Assembly: GCA_963605415.1 (NCBI GenBank)
Contig: CAVCUL010000023.1
Coordinates: 1-20,105 of the forward strand
Source of the DNA: CAG-217 sp963605415
GTDB taxonomy: Bacteria > Bacillota > Clostridia > Oscillospirales > Acutalibacteraceae
Length of the DNA stretch: 20,105 bases
Direction of reading: 5' to 3'
Positions 1 to 8,354 of the stretch are shown piece after piece. Position 1 is the stretch's first letter, and every line of letters starts with the position of its first letter. The translations under genes and the position numbers were made by a program. The notes under the pieces are model-generated. The model did not search any database. It had not been told where the DNA came from and was given only the letters and a program-made list of their open reading frames with translations.

Positions 1-56
1 ATTCTACCACAGGAGGGCTCTTTTTTCTATTGTCCATTTTTTACGGACTTGTTCAG
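1..56 (-). repeat. Copy 1 of a ~55-nt 3'-end repeat, cut by window edge
   Basis: Read on the minus strand, this segment lies 36 nt after the uracil permease stop codon and matches 19862-19916 on the plus strand at roughly 48 of 56 aligned positions with one indel. Shared landmarks in order are ACAAGTCCGTAAAAA, TGGACAATAGA, an A-rich tract, a C-rich arm and TATGGTAG or TGTGGTAG followed by AAT. In the other copy this arm begins a 13-bp hairpin; here the matching right arm would lie outside the window. It probably forms the terminator region of the salvage operon. The repeat is seen directly; the terminator role is inferred. Confidence 0.75.
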
Positions 57-92
57 GCAGCGTGTGGTTCTTGTTTGTTATGGGGATTTGGC

Positions 93-1490
93 TTACTCGG
101 CCTTAGCCTCTGCCTTGTCGTCCTTGGTGGACTTTACATCCGCAGCGGACTGCTTGGAGAAGTCATAGTCCTTACCGGGGAAGATGGCGTTCAGAATAAT
201 ACCGGCGATGGCAGCCACTGCCAGTGCAGACAAATTGATATCAAACTCTCCGATACGGAAATCCACGCCGTCGCCCAGACCCAGGGCGCACACCAGAATC
301 ACTGCGGCAATAATGGTATTTCTGGGCTTGGAGAAGTCCACCTTATTCTCTACCACATTGCGGATACCGATGGCGGAGATCATACCGTACAGCACAAAGG
401 AGATACCGCCAACGATCGCCGCGGGCATAGAGTCGATCAGCGCAGCAAACTTGGGAGAGAAGGAGAACAGAATGGCAAAGTACGCAGCAATGCGGATCAC
501 CCGGGGGTCATACACCTTGGACAGCGCCAGCACGCCGGTGTTCTCACCGTATGTAGTATTGGCCGGGCCGCCGAACAGAGCGGACAGGGTGGTTGCCAGA
601 CCGTCACCGGCCAGAGAGCGGTGCAGGCCGGGATCGGCAATATAATTTTTGCCGCAAGTAGCGCTGATTGCAGAAATATCGCCGATGTGTTCCATCATAG
701 TTGCCAGTGCAATGGGCATAATGGCAATGATGGCAGACACTGCCTTGCCGGTGTCATGCACACCACCGAATACAGTGGAGCTCCAATGAATGGGCAAACC
801 GACCCAAGCTGCGTTCTTTACAGAAGAAAAATCAATGGCAAAGCTCTCTACACCAAAGCCGTTACCCACAATACCGGCCACCGCATAGGCACCCAGAATG
901 CCAATCAAAATCGGCACAATCTTGGCCATGCCTTTACCAAACACATTCACCACAATCACAATGCCCAAAGCGATCAGTGCCAGTGCCCAGTTGTTTTGAC
1001 AGTTGGAAATGGCGGTGGGTGCCAGGCCCAGACCGATGGCCACAATGATTGGGCCGGTCACAACCGGCGGGAAGAAGCGCATTACCTTATCAATACCGAT
1101 GATCTTAATAATGGTGGCCAGAACCAAATATACCAGACCGGCGCAAGCCACGCCCAGACAAGCATACGGCAGCATTTCCGTATTGGCAATGGTCAACTCA
1201 CCGCTGGCATCTGGCAGCTTCGGCGCTACCGTGGCATAACCGCCCAGAAAGGCAAAGGAACTGCCTAGGAAAGCAGGCACCTTAAACTTGGTGAACACAT
1301 GAAACAGCAAAGTGCCCAGACCGGCCATCAGCAGGGTGGTGGCAATATCCAGTCCGGTAATCAGCGGCACCAGCACGGTAGCACCGAACATGGCAAACAT
1401 ATGCTGGAAGCCCAGCAGCAGCATCCGCGGTACGCCCAGCTGGCGTGCATCATAAATGCCTTTAGAAAAATCAATTTTATTTTTTGACAT
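93..1490 (-). CDS. uraA: Uracil permease (NCS2 / UraA-like uracil-xanthine permease)
   Basis: This 465-residue, highly hydrophobic protein should import uracil by proton symport across the cytoplasmic membrane. It carries the NCS2 hallmarks: an N-terminal Gln-His in LLGFQHMFAMFGATVLVP, the half-helix stretch AFLGSSFAF (about 74-82), a MMEHIGD motif with Glu267 matching the proton/substrate glutamate of E. coli UraA, and GGPANTTYGENTG (308-319) with Glu316 as the second conserved glutamate. Length and helix number (about 14) are typical. The C-terminus is a charged Lys/Asp/Glu tail. It is the last gene of the salvage unit, 32 nt after upp, whose product uses the imported uracil; this pairing favours uracil over xanthine. 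The ATG at 1490 has an AAGGGA site at a rather long spacing of about 11 nt. Confidence 0.93.
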   Translation of the reverse strand: MSKNKIDFSKGIYDARQLGVPRMLLLGFQHMFAMFGATVLVPLITGLDIATTLLMAGLGTLLFHVFTKFKVPAFLGSSFAFLGGYATVAPKLPDASGELTIANTEMLPYACLGVACAGLVYLVLATIIKIIGIDKVMRFFPPVVTGPIIVAIGLGLAPTAISNCQNNWALALIALGIVIVVNVFGKGMAKIVPILIGILGAYAVAGIVGNGFGVESFAIDFSSVKNAAWVGLPIHWSSTVFGGVHDTGKAVSAIIAIMPIALATMMEHIGDISAISATCGKNYIADPGLHRSLAGDGLATTLSALFGGPANTTYGENTGVLALSKVYDPRVIRIAAYFAILFSFSPKFAALIDSMPAAIVGGISFVLYGMISAIGIRNVVENKVDFSKPRNTIIAAVILVCALGLGDGVDFRIGEFDINLSALAVAAIAGIILNAIFPGKDYDFSKQSAADVKSTKDDKAEAKAE

Positions 1491-1522
1491 ATGAAATAAA
1501 TTCCCTTCTTTTCGTTCTCTGC

Positions 1523-2155
1523 TTATTTGGTGCCGAAGATTCGATCACCGGCGTCGCCCAAACCGGGTACAATATAGCCGTTCTCGTTCAAATGATCGTC
1601 CATACCGGCGCAGAAAATATCCACATCCGGGTGCGCCTTCTTCAGTGCCTCCAAGCCTTCCGGTGCAGCAATAATGCACAGGAACTTGATACTACGGGGC
1701 TGGCGCTTTTTAATCTGGCCAATAGCGTCAATAGCGCTGCCGCCGGTGGCCAACATGGGATCCAGTACAAACACATCCCGCTGACCGATGTCACCCGGCA
1801 ACTTGCAATAATACTCTACCGGCTCCAAAGTCTCCTCATTGCGATACAGACCAATGTGGCCCACACGAGCGGCAGGCACCAGGCGCAAAGCACCGTCTAC
1901 CATGCCCAGGCCGGCACGGAGAATGGGTACAAATGCCAGCTTACGGCCGGCCAGCACCTTACAATCGGCCACGCCGCAGGGGGTGGTCACCTGCTTGCCC
2001 TCCAGGGGCAGGTCACGGGTGGCATCATACATCATCAGCATGGCAATCTCGTTAACCAACTCGCGGAACTCCATGGTGCTGGTTTCCACATCGCGAAGAA
2101 TGCTCAGCTTGTGCTGAATCAGCGGGTGATCCATAATGACTACTTTTCTGTCCAT
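1523..2155 (-). CDS. upp: Uracil phosphoribosyltransferase
   Basis: The 210-residue cytoplasmic enzyme converts uracil and PRPP to UMP and diphosphate. The PRPP-binding loop is visible as DPMLATGGSA (132-141), preceded by the family's PILRAGLGMVDG (77-88) and the EPVEYYCKLP flexible-loop region (111-120). The end, GYIVPGLGDAGDRIFGTK, is the typical uracil-binding Upp C-terminus. Length matches the family (about 208-210). The ATG at 2155 follows an AGGAGG site with 7-nt spacing. It sits 26 nt after hpt and 32 nt before the uracil permease gene, so import and activation of uracil are coupled in one transcript. Confidence 0.97.
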   Translation of the reverse strand: MDRKVVIMDHPLIQHKLSILRDVETSTMEFRELVNEIAMLMMYDATRDLPLEGKQVTTPCGVADCKVLAGRKLAFVPILRAGLGMVDGALRLVPAARVGHIGLYRNEETLEPVEYYCKLPGDIGQRDVFVLDPMLATGGSAIDAIGQIKKRQPRSIKFLCIIAAPEGLEALKKAHPDVDIFCAGMDDHLNENGYIVPGLGDAGDRIFGTK

Positions 2156-2181
2156 TGCGGTTCCTCCTAAATATATAAATA

Positions 2182-2721
2182 TTATTTTTCGTAAACAGAG
2201 CGTTTCAACTGGCCGATATACGGCAGGTTGCGGTAGCGCTGGTCATAGTCTAAGCCATAGCCCACCACAAACTCGTCCGGCACGCTGGTGCCCACATAGT
2301 CCGCCTTTAAGTCTACCACGCGGCGCTCCGGCTTATCCAGCAGGGTAGCCACGCGAATACTGGCCGGGTGGCGGGTACGCAGCATATCGCAAACATAGGA
2401 GAGGGTGCGCCCGCTGTCCAGAATATCCTCTACCAGCAGCACATCATAATCCTCCAGCTGAATATCAATATCCTTTACAATCTTCACCACACCACTGGAG
2501 CGGGTGTCGCTGCCATAGCTGGACACAGCCAAAAAGTCCAGCTTGCAGGGCAACTGAATTTCCCGAACCAAATCGGCCATAAACAGTACGGAGCCCTTCA
2601 GAATTCCAACGACCAGCAAATTTTTACCGGCATAATCCTTGGTGATCTGGGCGCCCAGGCGGGCGTTGATCTGGTGCAGCTCTTCTTCAGACACCAGCAC
2701 CCGTTCAATATTCTCGTGCAT
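2182..2721 (-). CDS. hpt: Hypoxanthine(-guanine) phosphoribosyltransferase
   Basis: The 179-residue enzyme makes IMP (and probably GMP) from hypoxanthine/guanine and PRPP. It shows the first loop LKGSVLFMADL (41-51), the SSYGSDTRSSG mobile loop (67-77) and the PRPP motif VEDILDSGRTL (97-107), followed by the base-binding KADYVGTSVPDEFVVGYGLDY segment. Length is standard for bacterial Hpt. The ATG overlaps the stop of the upstream permease gene by one base (TAATG), and a GGAGG site lies 7 nt before it, so translation is probably coupled to the ABC transporter. In many Firmicutes hpt sits beside tilS and ftsH; here it is instead placed with the transporter. Confidence 0.95.
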   Translation of the reverse strand: MHENIERVLVSEEELHQINARLGAQITKDYAGKNLLVVGILKGSVLFMADLVREIQLPCKLDFLAVSSYGSDTRSSGVVKIVKDIDIQLEDYDVLLVEDILDSGRTLSYVCDMLRTRHPASIRVATLLDKPERRVVDLKADYVGTSVPDEFVVGYGLDYDQRYRNLPYIGQLKRSVYEK

Positions 2722-3713
2722 TAGCGTTCCTCCCGGAAGTAAGACAGACCCAGTGCGGCCGGTCCCTGATTTTCTTTCTTCTTGCGCATAGAGGTGACGA
2801 TCAGTACCAGGATCGTGACCACATAGGGCAACATCTTAAACAGCTCCTGCTTGCTCAGATCCAGACCGGGAATAAACAGATACACTATGTACAGAAAACC
2901 GAAAAGGATAGAGCCAAAAATCGCCAGATTAGGCCGCCAAATGGCAAAAATCACCAATGCAATAGCCAACCAACCGCGATCGCCAAAGCCGTCATTGGAC
3001 CACACACCGCAGGCGTAGTCCATCACATAATACAAGCCGCCCAGCCCGGCAATCATACTGCCGATACAAGTCGCCATATACTTGGTGCGCTTTACACTGA
3101 TCCCTGCCGCGTCTGCCGTGGCCGGGTTCTCTCCCACTGCCCGCAGATGCAGACCGCCACGGGTCTTTTTCAAGAACACAGCGCAAAAGATAGCAATTAT
3201 AATGGAAGCATACGCCAAAAAGCCGTAACTCAGGAACATCTCACCAAAAGCGCCCCACTTTTCTGCAACAGGCAGATGGGCGCGAAAATAGGCACTGGTG
3301 CGGGTCAGGGCAATGGACGGAATGTCACTGTTGGTCAACTGCACCATAGAGGCGCCGAAAAAGTTACCGAAGCCAACACCAAAGGTGGTAATAGCCAAAC
3401 CGGTTACATTCTGATTGGCCCGCAGGGTCACGGTTAGGAAGCAATACAAAAGTCCCATCAGCAGGGAGCCAAGCAGTGTACAGATCAGCGGAATAAACAC
3501 CGCCAAAAACGGATTCAGCGCCGTGGCGCTTTGCTCATAAAGAAACGCGCCGATGACACCGCTGATGCCGCCCACATACATAATACCCGGAATACCCAGG
3601 TTCAGGTTGCCGGACTTCTCCGTCAAAATTTCACCGGTGGCACCGTAAAGGATGGGAACGCCCTGCATAATGGCACGCTGAAACAGCGTAACCCAGGTGG
3701 TTAAACTAAACAT
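2721..3713 (-). CDS. Nucleoside ABC transporter permease (NupQ/BmpC-type)
   Basis: This 330-residue membrane protein is the second permease of the BMP-type nucleoside importer. It has about 8-9 hydrophobic helices and the family motif ILTEKSGNLNLGIPGIMYVGG near residues 26-46, where permease and ATPase are expected to couple, then a second conserved block VGENPATADAAGISV in the middle. An in-frame TTG at 3716 could extend it by one residue, but the ATG at 3713 is 7 nt from a strong AAGGAGG and overlaps the preceding stop by one base (TGATG), so I chose 3713. Its stop in turn overlaps hpt. Substrate is inferred from the neighbouring phosphoribosyltransferases; simple sugars are a less likely alternative. 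Confidence 0.9.
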   Translation of the reverse strand: MFSLTTWVTLFQRAIMQGVPILYGATGEILTEKSGNLNLGIPGIMYVGGISGVIGAFLYEQSATALNPFLAVFIPLICTLLGSLLMGLLYCFLTVTLRANQNVTGLAITTFGVGFGNFFGASMVQLTNSDIPSIALTRTSAYFRAHLPVAEKWGAFGEMFLSYGFLAYASIIIAIFCAVFLKKTRGGLHLRAVGENPATADAAGISVKRTKYMATCIGSMIAGLGGLYYVMDYACGVWSNDGFGDRGWLAIALVIFAIWRPNLAIFGSILFGFLYIVYLFIPGLDLSKQELFKMLPYVVTILVLIVTSMRKKKENQGPAALGLSYFREER

Positions 3714-4816
3714 CAAGCGGCCTCCTTTCGATTGCTGCGGAACTTCATCTGATAATTGATAAAGAATTCACTGCCGATGATAAAGAACAGGATAATGCCG
3801 GTAATGATCTCTGAAAAAGACTGGTCCAGCATAAAGACGGTGGAAATCTCGTCTGCGCCTTTCTCCAAAAATACCAAAAGGAACGAGGTCAAAATCATAT
3901 AAGCCGGGCTGAACTTTGCCAGCCAGGATACCATAATGGCCGTAAAACCCCGATTGTCTGCAGTGGTCGTGGTAATGGTATGATCCGTACCACCCACCAG
4001 CAGCAGACCGGCAATACCGCACACGGCACCGGACAGTGCCATGGTGCGCAAAATCACCTTTTTTACATTGATGCCGATATAGCGAGCGGTGTTTACGCTC
4101 TCGCCCACAACGGACAACTCATATCCGTGCTTGCTGTACTTTAAGTAAATGGACATAAAGACTGTCAGCGCCAGCACCACAAGAATATTCAGCAAATAAT
4201 CATACTCACCGATTACCGGCATCCAACCGGCTCGGGTGGCTTGGTTGATAATGCCAATCTTACCGGAGCCCTTCGGCACCTCCCATCGAATGACAAAATA
4301 CGCCACCAGCTGAATGGCCACATAGTTCATCATCAGGGTGAACAGGGACTCGTTGGTATTATATTGGGCCTTAAAGAATGCGGGAATCAGTGCCCAAATG
4401 GCACCGGCCAACATACTGGCCACGATCATGGTCAAAATCAGCAGCCCATTGGGAATCTTGCCCCCCAAGCAAATCATGCACGCCGCCGTTGCCAAACCGC
4501 CGATAAGCACCTGGCCCTCACCGCCGATGTTCCAAAATCGCATCTTAAACGCCGGTGTCAATGCCAAAGACACGCACAGCAGCATGGCCAGGCTCTGCAG
4601 CAAATTCCAGATCCGGCGTGGGGTGCTGAAAGCGCCCCGAAACATGGTAGCGTATACTTGAAACGGATTTTCATGGGTGAGAAACACGGTCAGCGCCGCA
4701 CACGCCACCAGCGCCAGTACAATGGCCCCGATGCGAATGGCCCAGGACAGATACCAGGGCATCGCCGCCCGCTTGGCAATGTGAAAGAGCGGCTCTTTGG
4801 CTTTATTCTTATGCAT
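3713..4816 (-). CDS. Nucleoside ABC transporter permease (NupP/BmpB-type)
   Basis: This 367-residue protein is the first permease of the importer. A short basic N-terminus (MHKNKAKEPLFHIAKR) precedes about 9-10 hydrophobic helices. The segment AFKMRFWNIGGEGQVLIGG is diagnostic for this permease family, and VVGESVNTARYIGINVKK is the predicted cytoplasmic coupling region. An upstream in-frame GTG at 4825 abuts the GGAGG site and cannot be served by it; the ATG at 4816 is 9 nt from that site and is preferred. With this start the gene overlaps the end of the ATPase gene by 8 nt, and it joins the second permease through TGATG. It would form a heterodimeric channel with the 2721-3713 product. Confidence 0.9.
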   Translation of the reverse strand: MHKNKAKEPLFHIAKRAAMPWYLSWAIRIGAIVLALVACAALTVFLTHENPFQVYATMFRGAFSTPRRIWNLLQSLAMLLCVSLALTPAFKMRFWNIGGEGQVLIGGLATAACMICLGGKIPNGLLILTMIVASMLAGAIWALIPAFFKAQYNTNESLFTLMMNYVAIQLVAYFVIRWEVPKGSGKIGIINQATRAGWMPVIGEYDYLLNILVVLALTVFMSIYLKYSKHGYELSVVGESVNTARYIGINVKKVILRTMALSGAVCGIAGLLLVGGTDHTITTTTADNRGFTAIMVSWLAKFSPAYMILTSFLLVFLEKGADEISTVFMLDQSFSEIITGIILFFIIGSEFFINYQMKFRSNRKEAA

Positions 4817-6347
4817 GGGATTCACCCTCCTTCACGCTCTTGGTCATCAGGATGCCCAGTTCCTCCTTGGTGGCGGCCGGGCCGTCCACAATACCGGTGA
4901 TCCGCCCGGAGTTCAGAACCATAATACGGTCGCAAAGCTCCACCAGCACATCCAGATCCTCGCCTACAAAAATTACGGACACGCCGCTCTCCTTTTGCTT
5001 TTGCAACAGGTTATAAATCATATAAGAAGAGTTAATGTCCAGTCCGCGCACCGGATAGGCCACCATCAGTACTGTGGGGTTCTGGGCGATCTCACGACCC
5101 ACCAGCACCTTTTGCACATTACCGCCGGACAGTCGGCGCACCGGTGTGTTGGCGTCCGGCGTAACAATCTCTAAACTTTTGATAATGCTCTCTGCCAAAT
5201 CCTTGGGGCGCTTGCGCTCCAAAAATGCTGTATGCCCACGCTTATAACTGCGCAGCATCATATTGTCTACAATGTCCATATTACCCACCAGGCCCATGCC
5301 CAGTCGGTCCTCCGGCACAAAGGACAGAGCGATACCCAGACTGCGAATGGCCTTAGGGCTTTTGCCCACCAGACTTAGCGGTTCGCCGTCTGCCGGCTTG
5401 TACACAATGCCAGAGCCCTTCTCGCCGGTCTGCAGTCCGGCAATCGCTTCCAGCAGTTCCTTTTGACCGCAACCGGAAATACCGGCAATACCCAAAATCT
5501 CGCCGCCATAGGCGGTAAAACTCACATCCTCCAGCACATGTGCACCTTCGTTATTGCGCACGGTCAGGTGCTCCACCCGCAAGCGCTCCTGGGGATTTTT
5601 CGGCGCTGTGCGCTCAATGTGCAGGTCCACTTTTTCGCCCACCATCATCTCTGTTAAGGACTGCTCCGTGGCGTCCTTGGTGGCAACATCACCTACATTC
5701 TTACCCTTGCGCAGGATCACTACCCGATCGGAAATCTCCAGCACCTCATGGAGTTTATGGGTGATGATAATAATGGACTTGCCGTCCTCACGCATCCGCC
5801 GCAGCACATCAAACAGTCTCCGGGTCTCCTGGGGAGTCAGCACAGCGGTGGGCTCGTCCAAAATCAGAATATTGGCGCCGCGATACAGCACCTTTATGAT
5901 CTCGACCGTCTGCTTTTCAGAAACAGACATCTCGTATATTTTCTTCTTCAAATCCACGACAAAGCCGTAACGCTCGGTAATTTGCCGCACTTTTTTCTCG
6001 GCCTCCGCCAAGTTGAATTTTTCTTCATCGTGCATACCCAGCACGATATTCTCCGTCGCCGTAAACACATCCACAAGCTTAAAATGCTGGTGGATCATAC
6101 CAATATTGTACTTAAATGCATCCTTGGGAGAACGAATAACCACTTCTTCCCCCTGGACAAAAATCTGTCCGGCGTCCGGAAAATAAATGCCGGCCAGCAT
6201 ATTCATTAAGGTGGTTTTGCCACTGCCGTTCTCACCTAACACAGAGAGGATCTCGCCCTTCTCCACCGTTAGGGAACAGTCGGAATTGGCAATAATGGAG
6301 CCGAATACTTTGGTAATGCCCTTCAGCTCAACAGCAGGTACGCCCAT
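4809..6347 (-). CDS. Nucleoside ABC transporter ATP-binding protein (tandem NBD, NupO-type)
   Basis: This 512-residue protein contains two fused nucleotide-binding domains and powers the importer from the cytoplasm. NBD1 has Walker A GENGSGKTT (38-46), Q-loop MIHQHFKLV, a divergent signature MSVSEKQTVEI (140-150) and Walker B ILILDEPTAVLTP (160-172) with the catalytic Glu. NBD2 has a degenerate Walker A, GISGCGQKE (289-297), lacking the usual Lys, a good signature LSGGNVQK (406-413), and YPVRGLD (431-437) in place of Walker B Asp-Glu. This one-good, one-degenerate site layout is normal for the BMP nucleoside and CUT2 sugar ATPases. The ATG at 6347 has a GGAGG site 6 nt upstream. It follows the lipoprotein gene after a 93-nt gap containing a strong hairpin. 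Confidence 0.93.
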   Translation of the reverse strand: MGVPAVELKGITKVFGSIIANSDCSLTVEKGEILSVLGENGSGKTTLMNMLAGIYFPDAGQIFVQGEEVVIRSPKDAFKYNIGMIHQHFKLVDVFTATENIVLGMHDEEKFNLAEAEKKVRQITERYGFVVDLKKKIYEMSVSEKQTVEIIKVLYRGANILILDEPTAVLTPQETRRLFDVLRRMREDGKSIIIITHKLHEVLEISDRVVILRKGKNVGDVATKDATEQSLTEMMVGEKVDLHIERTAPKNPQERLRVEHLTVRNNEGAHVLEDVSFTAYGGEILGIAGISGCGQKELLEAIAGLQTGEKGSGIVYKPADGEPLSLVGKSPKAIRSLGIALSFVPEDRLGMGLVGNMDIVDNMMLRSYKRGHTAFLERKRPKDLAESIIKSLEIVTPDANTPVRRLSGGNVQKVLVGREIAQNPTVLMVAYPVRGLDINSSYMIYNLLQKQKESGVSVIFVGEDLDVLVELCDRIMVLNSGRITGIVDGPAATKEELGILMTKSVKEGESHA

Positions 6348-6388
6348 GGTCTACCTCCGAAAAAATAAAGTTCCTATATACAACACTA

Positions 6389-6415
6389 CCGTGACCGCAA
6401 AAATTGCGGTCACGG
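6389..6415 (-). promoter_or_regulatory. Intercistronic hairpin between lipoprotein and ATPase genes
   Basis: A perfect 12-bp inverted repeat, CCGTGACCGCAA and TTGCGGTCACGG, is separated by a 3-nt AAA loop. A further AACAC/GTGTT stem (6382-6386 and 6416-6420) extends it beyond a 2-nt TA bulge. On the transcribed strand no T-run follows, so it is not a classical terminator. It is well placed to protect the 3' end of the lipoprotein message, giving more binding protein than ATPase and permease, as is known for other binding-protein operons. Partial termination is an alternative. The hairpin is seen; its role is inferred. Confidence 0.75.
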
Positions 6416-6440
6416 GTGTTTGCAAACTGTGCTGTTTTAA

Positions 6441-7679
6441 TTACTGCTTCTTGTCCAGCAGCTTGATGCCGTCAATCTGTACATCAAAATAGGGGGCAGA
6501 ACGGGCAGTAGACTCAGAGAAATAGCCGTCCTTGATTACCTCAGTGTCCGCGGTGTAGTTGGCATCAGTATCTACATCTGCCTTATAGGAATCCAACTTC
6601 TTGCCGTCTACGGTAAAGGTAGAGGTGTCAAACACATGAAGAGAGCCGTCCTCCAGCTTCTTCTTGGCAGCGTCAATAGCCTCCTGGGTGCCCTCGGCAG
6701 CAGCGGTGGTGTTCACATCGGTCAACTCCACAGAGCCGGTGGACAGAGTGCCGGTCCAGTCAGCATCAATGGTCTTACCCTCAGCCACACAGTTGATGGC
6801 ATACTCATAGTAGGGCTCCCAGTTGATGCGGGAAGACACGATGAAGGTGTTGGGGCAAGCGGAAACGGTGCTACCGTTGTAAGAAACATTGGGAACGCCG
6901 GCAGTCTCACAGGCGGTAGGAGCGCCCATGGAGTCCGCATGCTGGCTGATCAGCTTGCAGCCGTCTTTGATCAGCTTGTTGGCAGCTTCCTTCTCGGCAG
7001 CCTCGTCGTACCAGGAACCGGTGAAGGTCACTTCCATGGTAACGGAGGGGCATACGGAGCGTGCGCCCAGGAAGAAGGAGGTGTAGCCGGAGATCACCTC
7101 GGCATAGGTGTAAGCGCCTACATAGCCCATCTTGGCCTCAGACTCTTTGAACTCGCCCTTCTTGATCATCTCGTTAAGTTTCATACCGGCGGCAATACCG
7201 GCCAGATAACGACCCTCATAGATGGAAGCAAAAGCGTTGTGGTAGTTGGACAGGCCCTCGGTGTGCGCTCTGGTGCCGGTAGCGTGGCAGAACTGCACTT
7301 TGGGATATTTCTTGGCAGCCTCAATAATGTAAGGCTCATGGCCGAAGCTGTCTGCAAAGATGATGTTACAGCCCTGCTCTGCCAAGTCAACAGCGGCATC
7401 ATAAGCCTCCTGGCCTTCAGGCACATTGGTCTTGTACAGCTTCTGCGTGCCGGTAATGCCCAGCTTTTCGCAGGCAGCGTCCGCAGCCTTGATAAAGTTC
7501 AGGTCATAGGTGGAGTTCTTGTCATGCAGGAAGATGAAGCCAACCTTCAAATTGCTGGTTGCAGCATTGGTGGTGCTTTCTTCCTTCTTGTCATCACTGC
7601 TTGAAGAGCAGGCGGTAAACACACCCACAACAAACAGGACGCTGAGAAGAACTGCAAGTACTTTTTTTGCCATTTTCAT
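6441..7679 (-). CDS. BMP-family nucleoside-binding lipoprotein
   Basis: This 412-residue protein is the surface substrate receptor of the importer. It starts with a basic MKMAKK, a hydrophobic stretch and the lipobox-like VFTAC with lipidation at Cys24, followed by a Ser/Asp/Lys linker before the mature domain. The body shows BMP-family landmarks: LKVGFIFLHDKNSTYDLNF near 43-61, NIIFADSFGHEPYIIEAAKKYP, FASIYEGRYLAGIAAGMKL and KLISQHADSMG. Family members such as PnrA of Treponema and the Bacillus NupN system bind nucleosides, and the neighbouring phosphoribosyltransferase genes agree. The ATG at 7679 is 8 nt from a GGAGG site; the second Met is two codons on. It lies 56 nt after xpt and is the first transporter gene. 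Confidence 0.93.
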   Translation of the reverse strand: MKMAKKVLAVLLSVLFVVGVFTACSSSSDDKKEESTTNAATSNLKVGFIFLHDKNSTYDLNFIKAADAACEKLGITGTQKLYKTNVPEGQEAYDAAVDLAEQGCNIIFADSFGHEPYIIEAAKKYPKVQFCHATGTRAHTEGLSNYHNAFASIYEGRYLAGIAAGMKLNEMIKKGEFKESEAKMGYVGAYTYAEVISGYTSFFLGARSVCPSVTMEVTFTGSWYDEAAEKEAANKLIKDGCKLISQHADSMGAPTACETAGVPNVSYNGSTVSACPNTFIVSSRINWEPYYEYAINCVAEGKTIDADWTGTLSTGSVELTDVNTTAAAEGTQEAIDAAKKKLEDGSLHVFDTSTFTVDGKKLDSYKADVDTDANYTADTEVIKDGYFSESTARSAPYFDVQIDGIKLLDKKQ

Positions 7680-7705
7680 TCTCGATTCCTCCGAAAAAAA
7701 TATTT

Positions 7706-7735
7706 ATTATCAGAGCGCACGCTCAAATAACCCAA
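7706..7735 (-). promoter_or_regulatory. Possible weak internal promoter before the lipoprotein gene
   Basis: On the minus strand a TTGGGT box (7730-7735) is followed after 18 bp by GATAAT (7706-7711), which differs at one position from the -10 consensus. The -35 match is poor. It would allow the transporter genes to be transcribed apart from xpt. The gap also contains a short GAGCG/CGCTC inverted repeat (7713-7724) with only a 2-nt loop, too weak to call a terminator. Confidence 0.25.
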
Positions 7736-8314
7736 TCAGTCCCGAAAACAGATCTGCCCGGTGGTGTGATCCATAGACTCCACAATGGCCAGGGACTCCA
7801 CCCGGATCCCCTCGGCACGCAGCTGGTCGCCGCCGTGCTGGTAGCCCTTCTCGATCACGGTGCCGCAGCCCACCAGGGTAGCGCCGCTTTGGTGCACCAG
7901 GTCGATCAGCCCCCGCAGGGCATTGCCCACCGCCAGAAAGTCGTCTACGATCAGCACCCGATCCTCCGGGGTCAAAAACCGCTTGGACACCATCACATCA
8001 TAGGTCGTACCGTGGGTAAAGGACGCCACCTGGGTCTTATACACATCGCCGGCAATGTTCTTGGTCTTGCTCTTTTTGGCAAACACCAAGGGGCAGGCGA
8101 ACTCCAGCGCCACCACGCTGCCCACGGCAATGCCGGAGGCCTCGATGGTGAGAATTTTGTTCACCCCGGCGTCCTTATAAAGACGATGGAACTCCCGCCC
8201 CACCTCTTTCATAAACGGAAAGTCGATCTGGTGGTTCAAAAAACAATCCACCTTGAGGATATTGCCCTCATACACCTCGCCCTCAGCGAGAATCTTTTTT
8301 TCTAACGCTTCCAT
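7736..8314 (-). CDS. xpt: Xanthine phosphoribosyltransferase
   Basis: The 192-residue enzyme converts xanthine and PRPP to XMP. It shows the Xpt N-terminus MEALEKKILAEGEV, the nucleobase-site stretch LTIEASGIAVG (55-65) and the PRPP motif VLIVDDFLAVGNA (120-132). Length fits the family (about 190-194). The open frame extends to 8407, but those extra 31 codons cross the promoter and resemble no Xpt; the ATG at 8314 is 7 nt from an AAGGA site and gives the standard N-terminus. It is the first gene of the salvage operon. Unlike many Firmicute xpt genes there is no room for a purine riboswitch: the predicted leader is only about 35 nt. Confidence 0.95.
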   Translation of the reverse strand: MEALEKKILAEGEVYEGNILKVDCFLNHQIDFPFMKEVGREFHRLYKDAGVNKILTIEASGIAVGSVVALEFACPLVFAKKSKTKNIAGDVYKTQVASFTHGTTYDVMVSKRFLTPEDRVLIVDDFLAVGNALRGLIDLVHQSGATLVGCGTVIEKGYQHGGDQLRAEGIRVESLAIVESMDHTTGQICFRD

Positions 8315-8354
8315 TCTAAAATCCTTGTCGAAACAGAAATAAAATGATAGAATT

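Noticed and set aside
7713..7724. Terminator between xpt and the lipoprotein gene
   Set aside because: The GAGCG/CGCTC stem has only a 2-nt loop (a 4-bp stem if the loop opens) and is not directly followed by a T-run.
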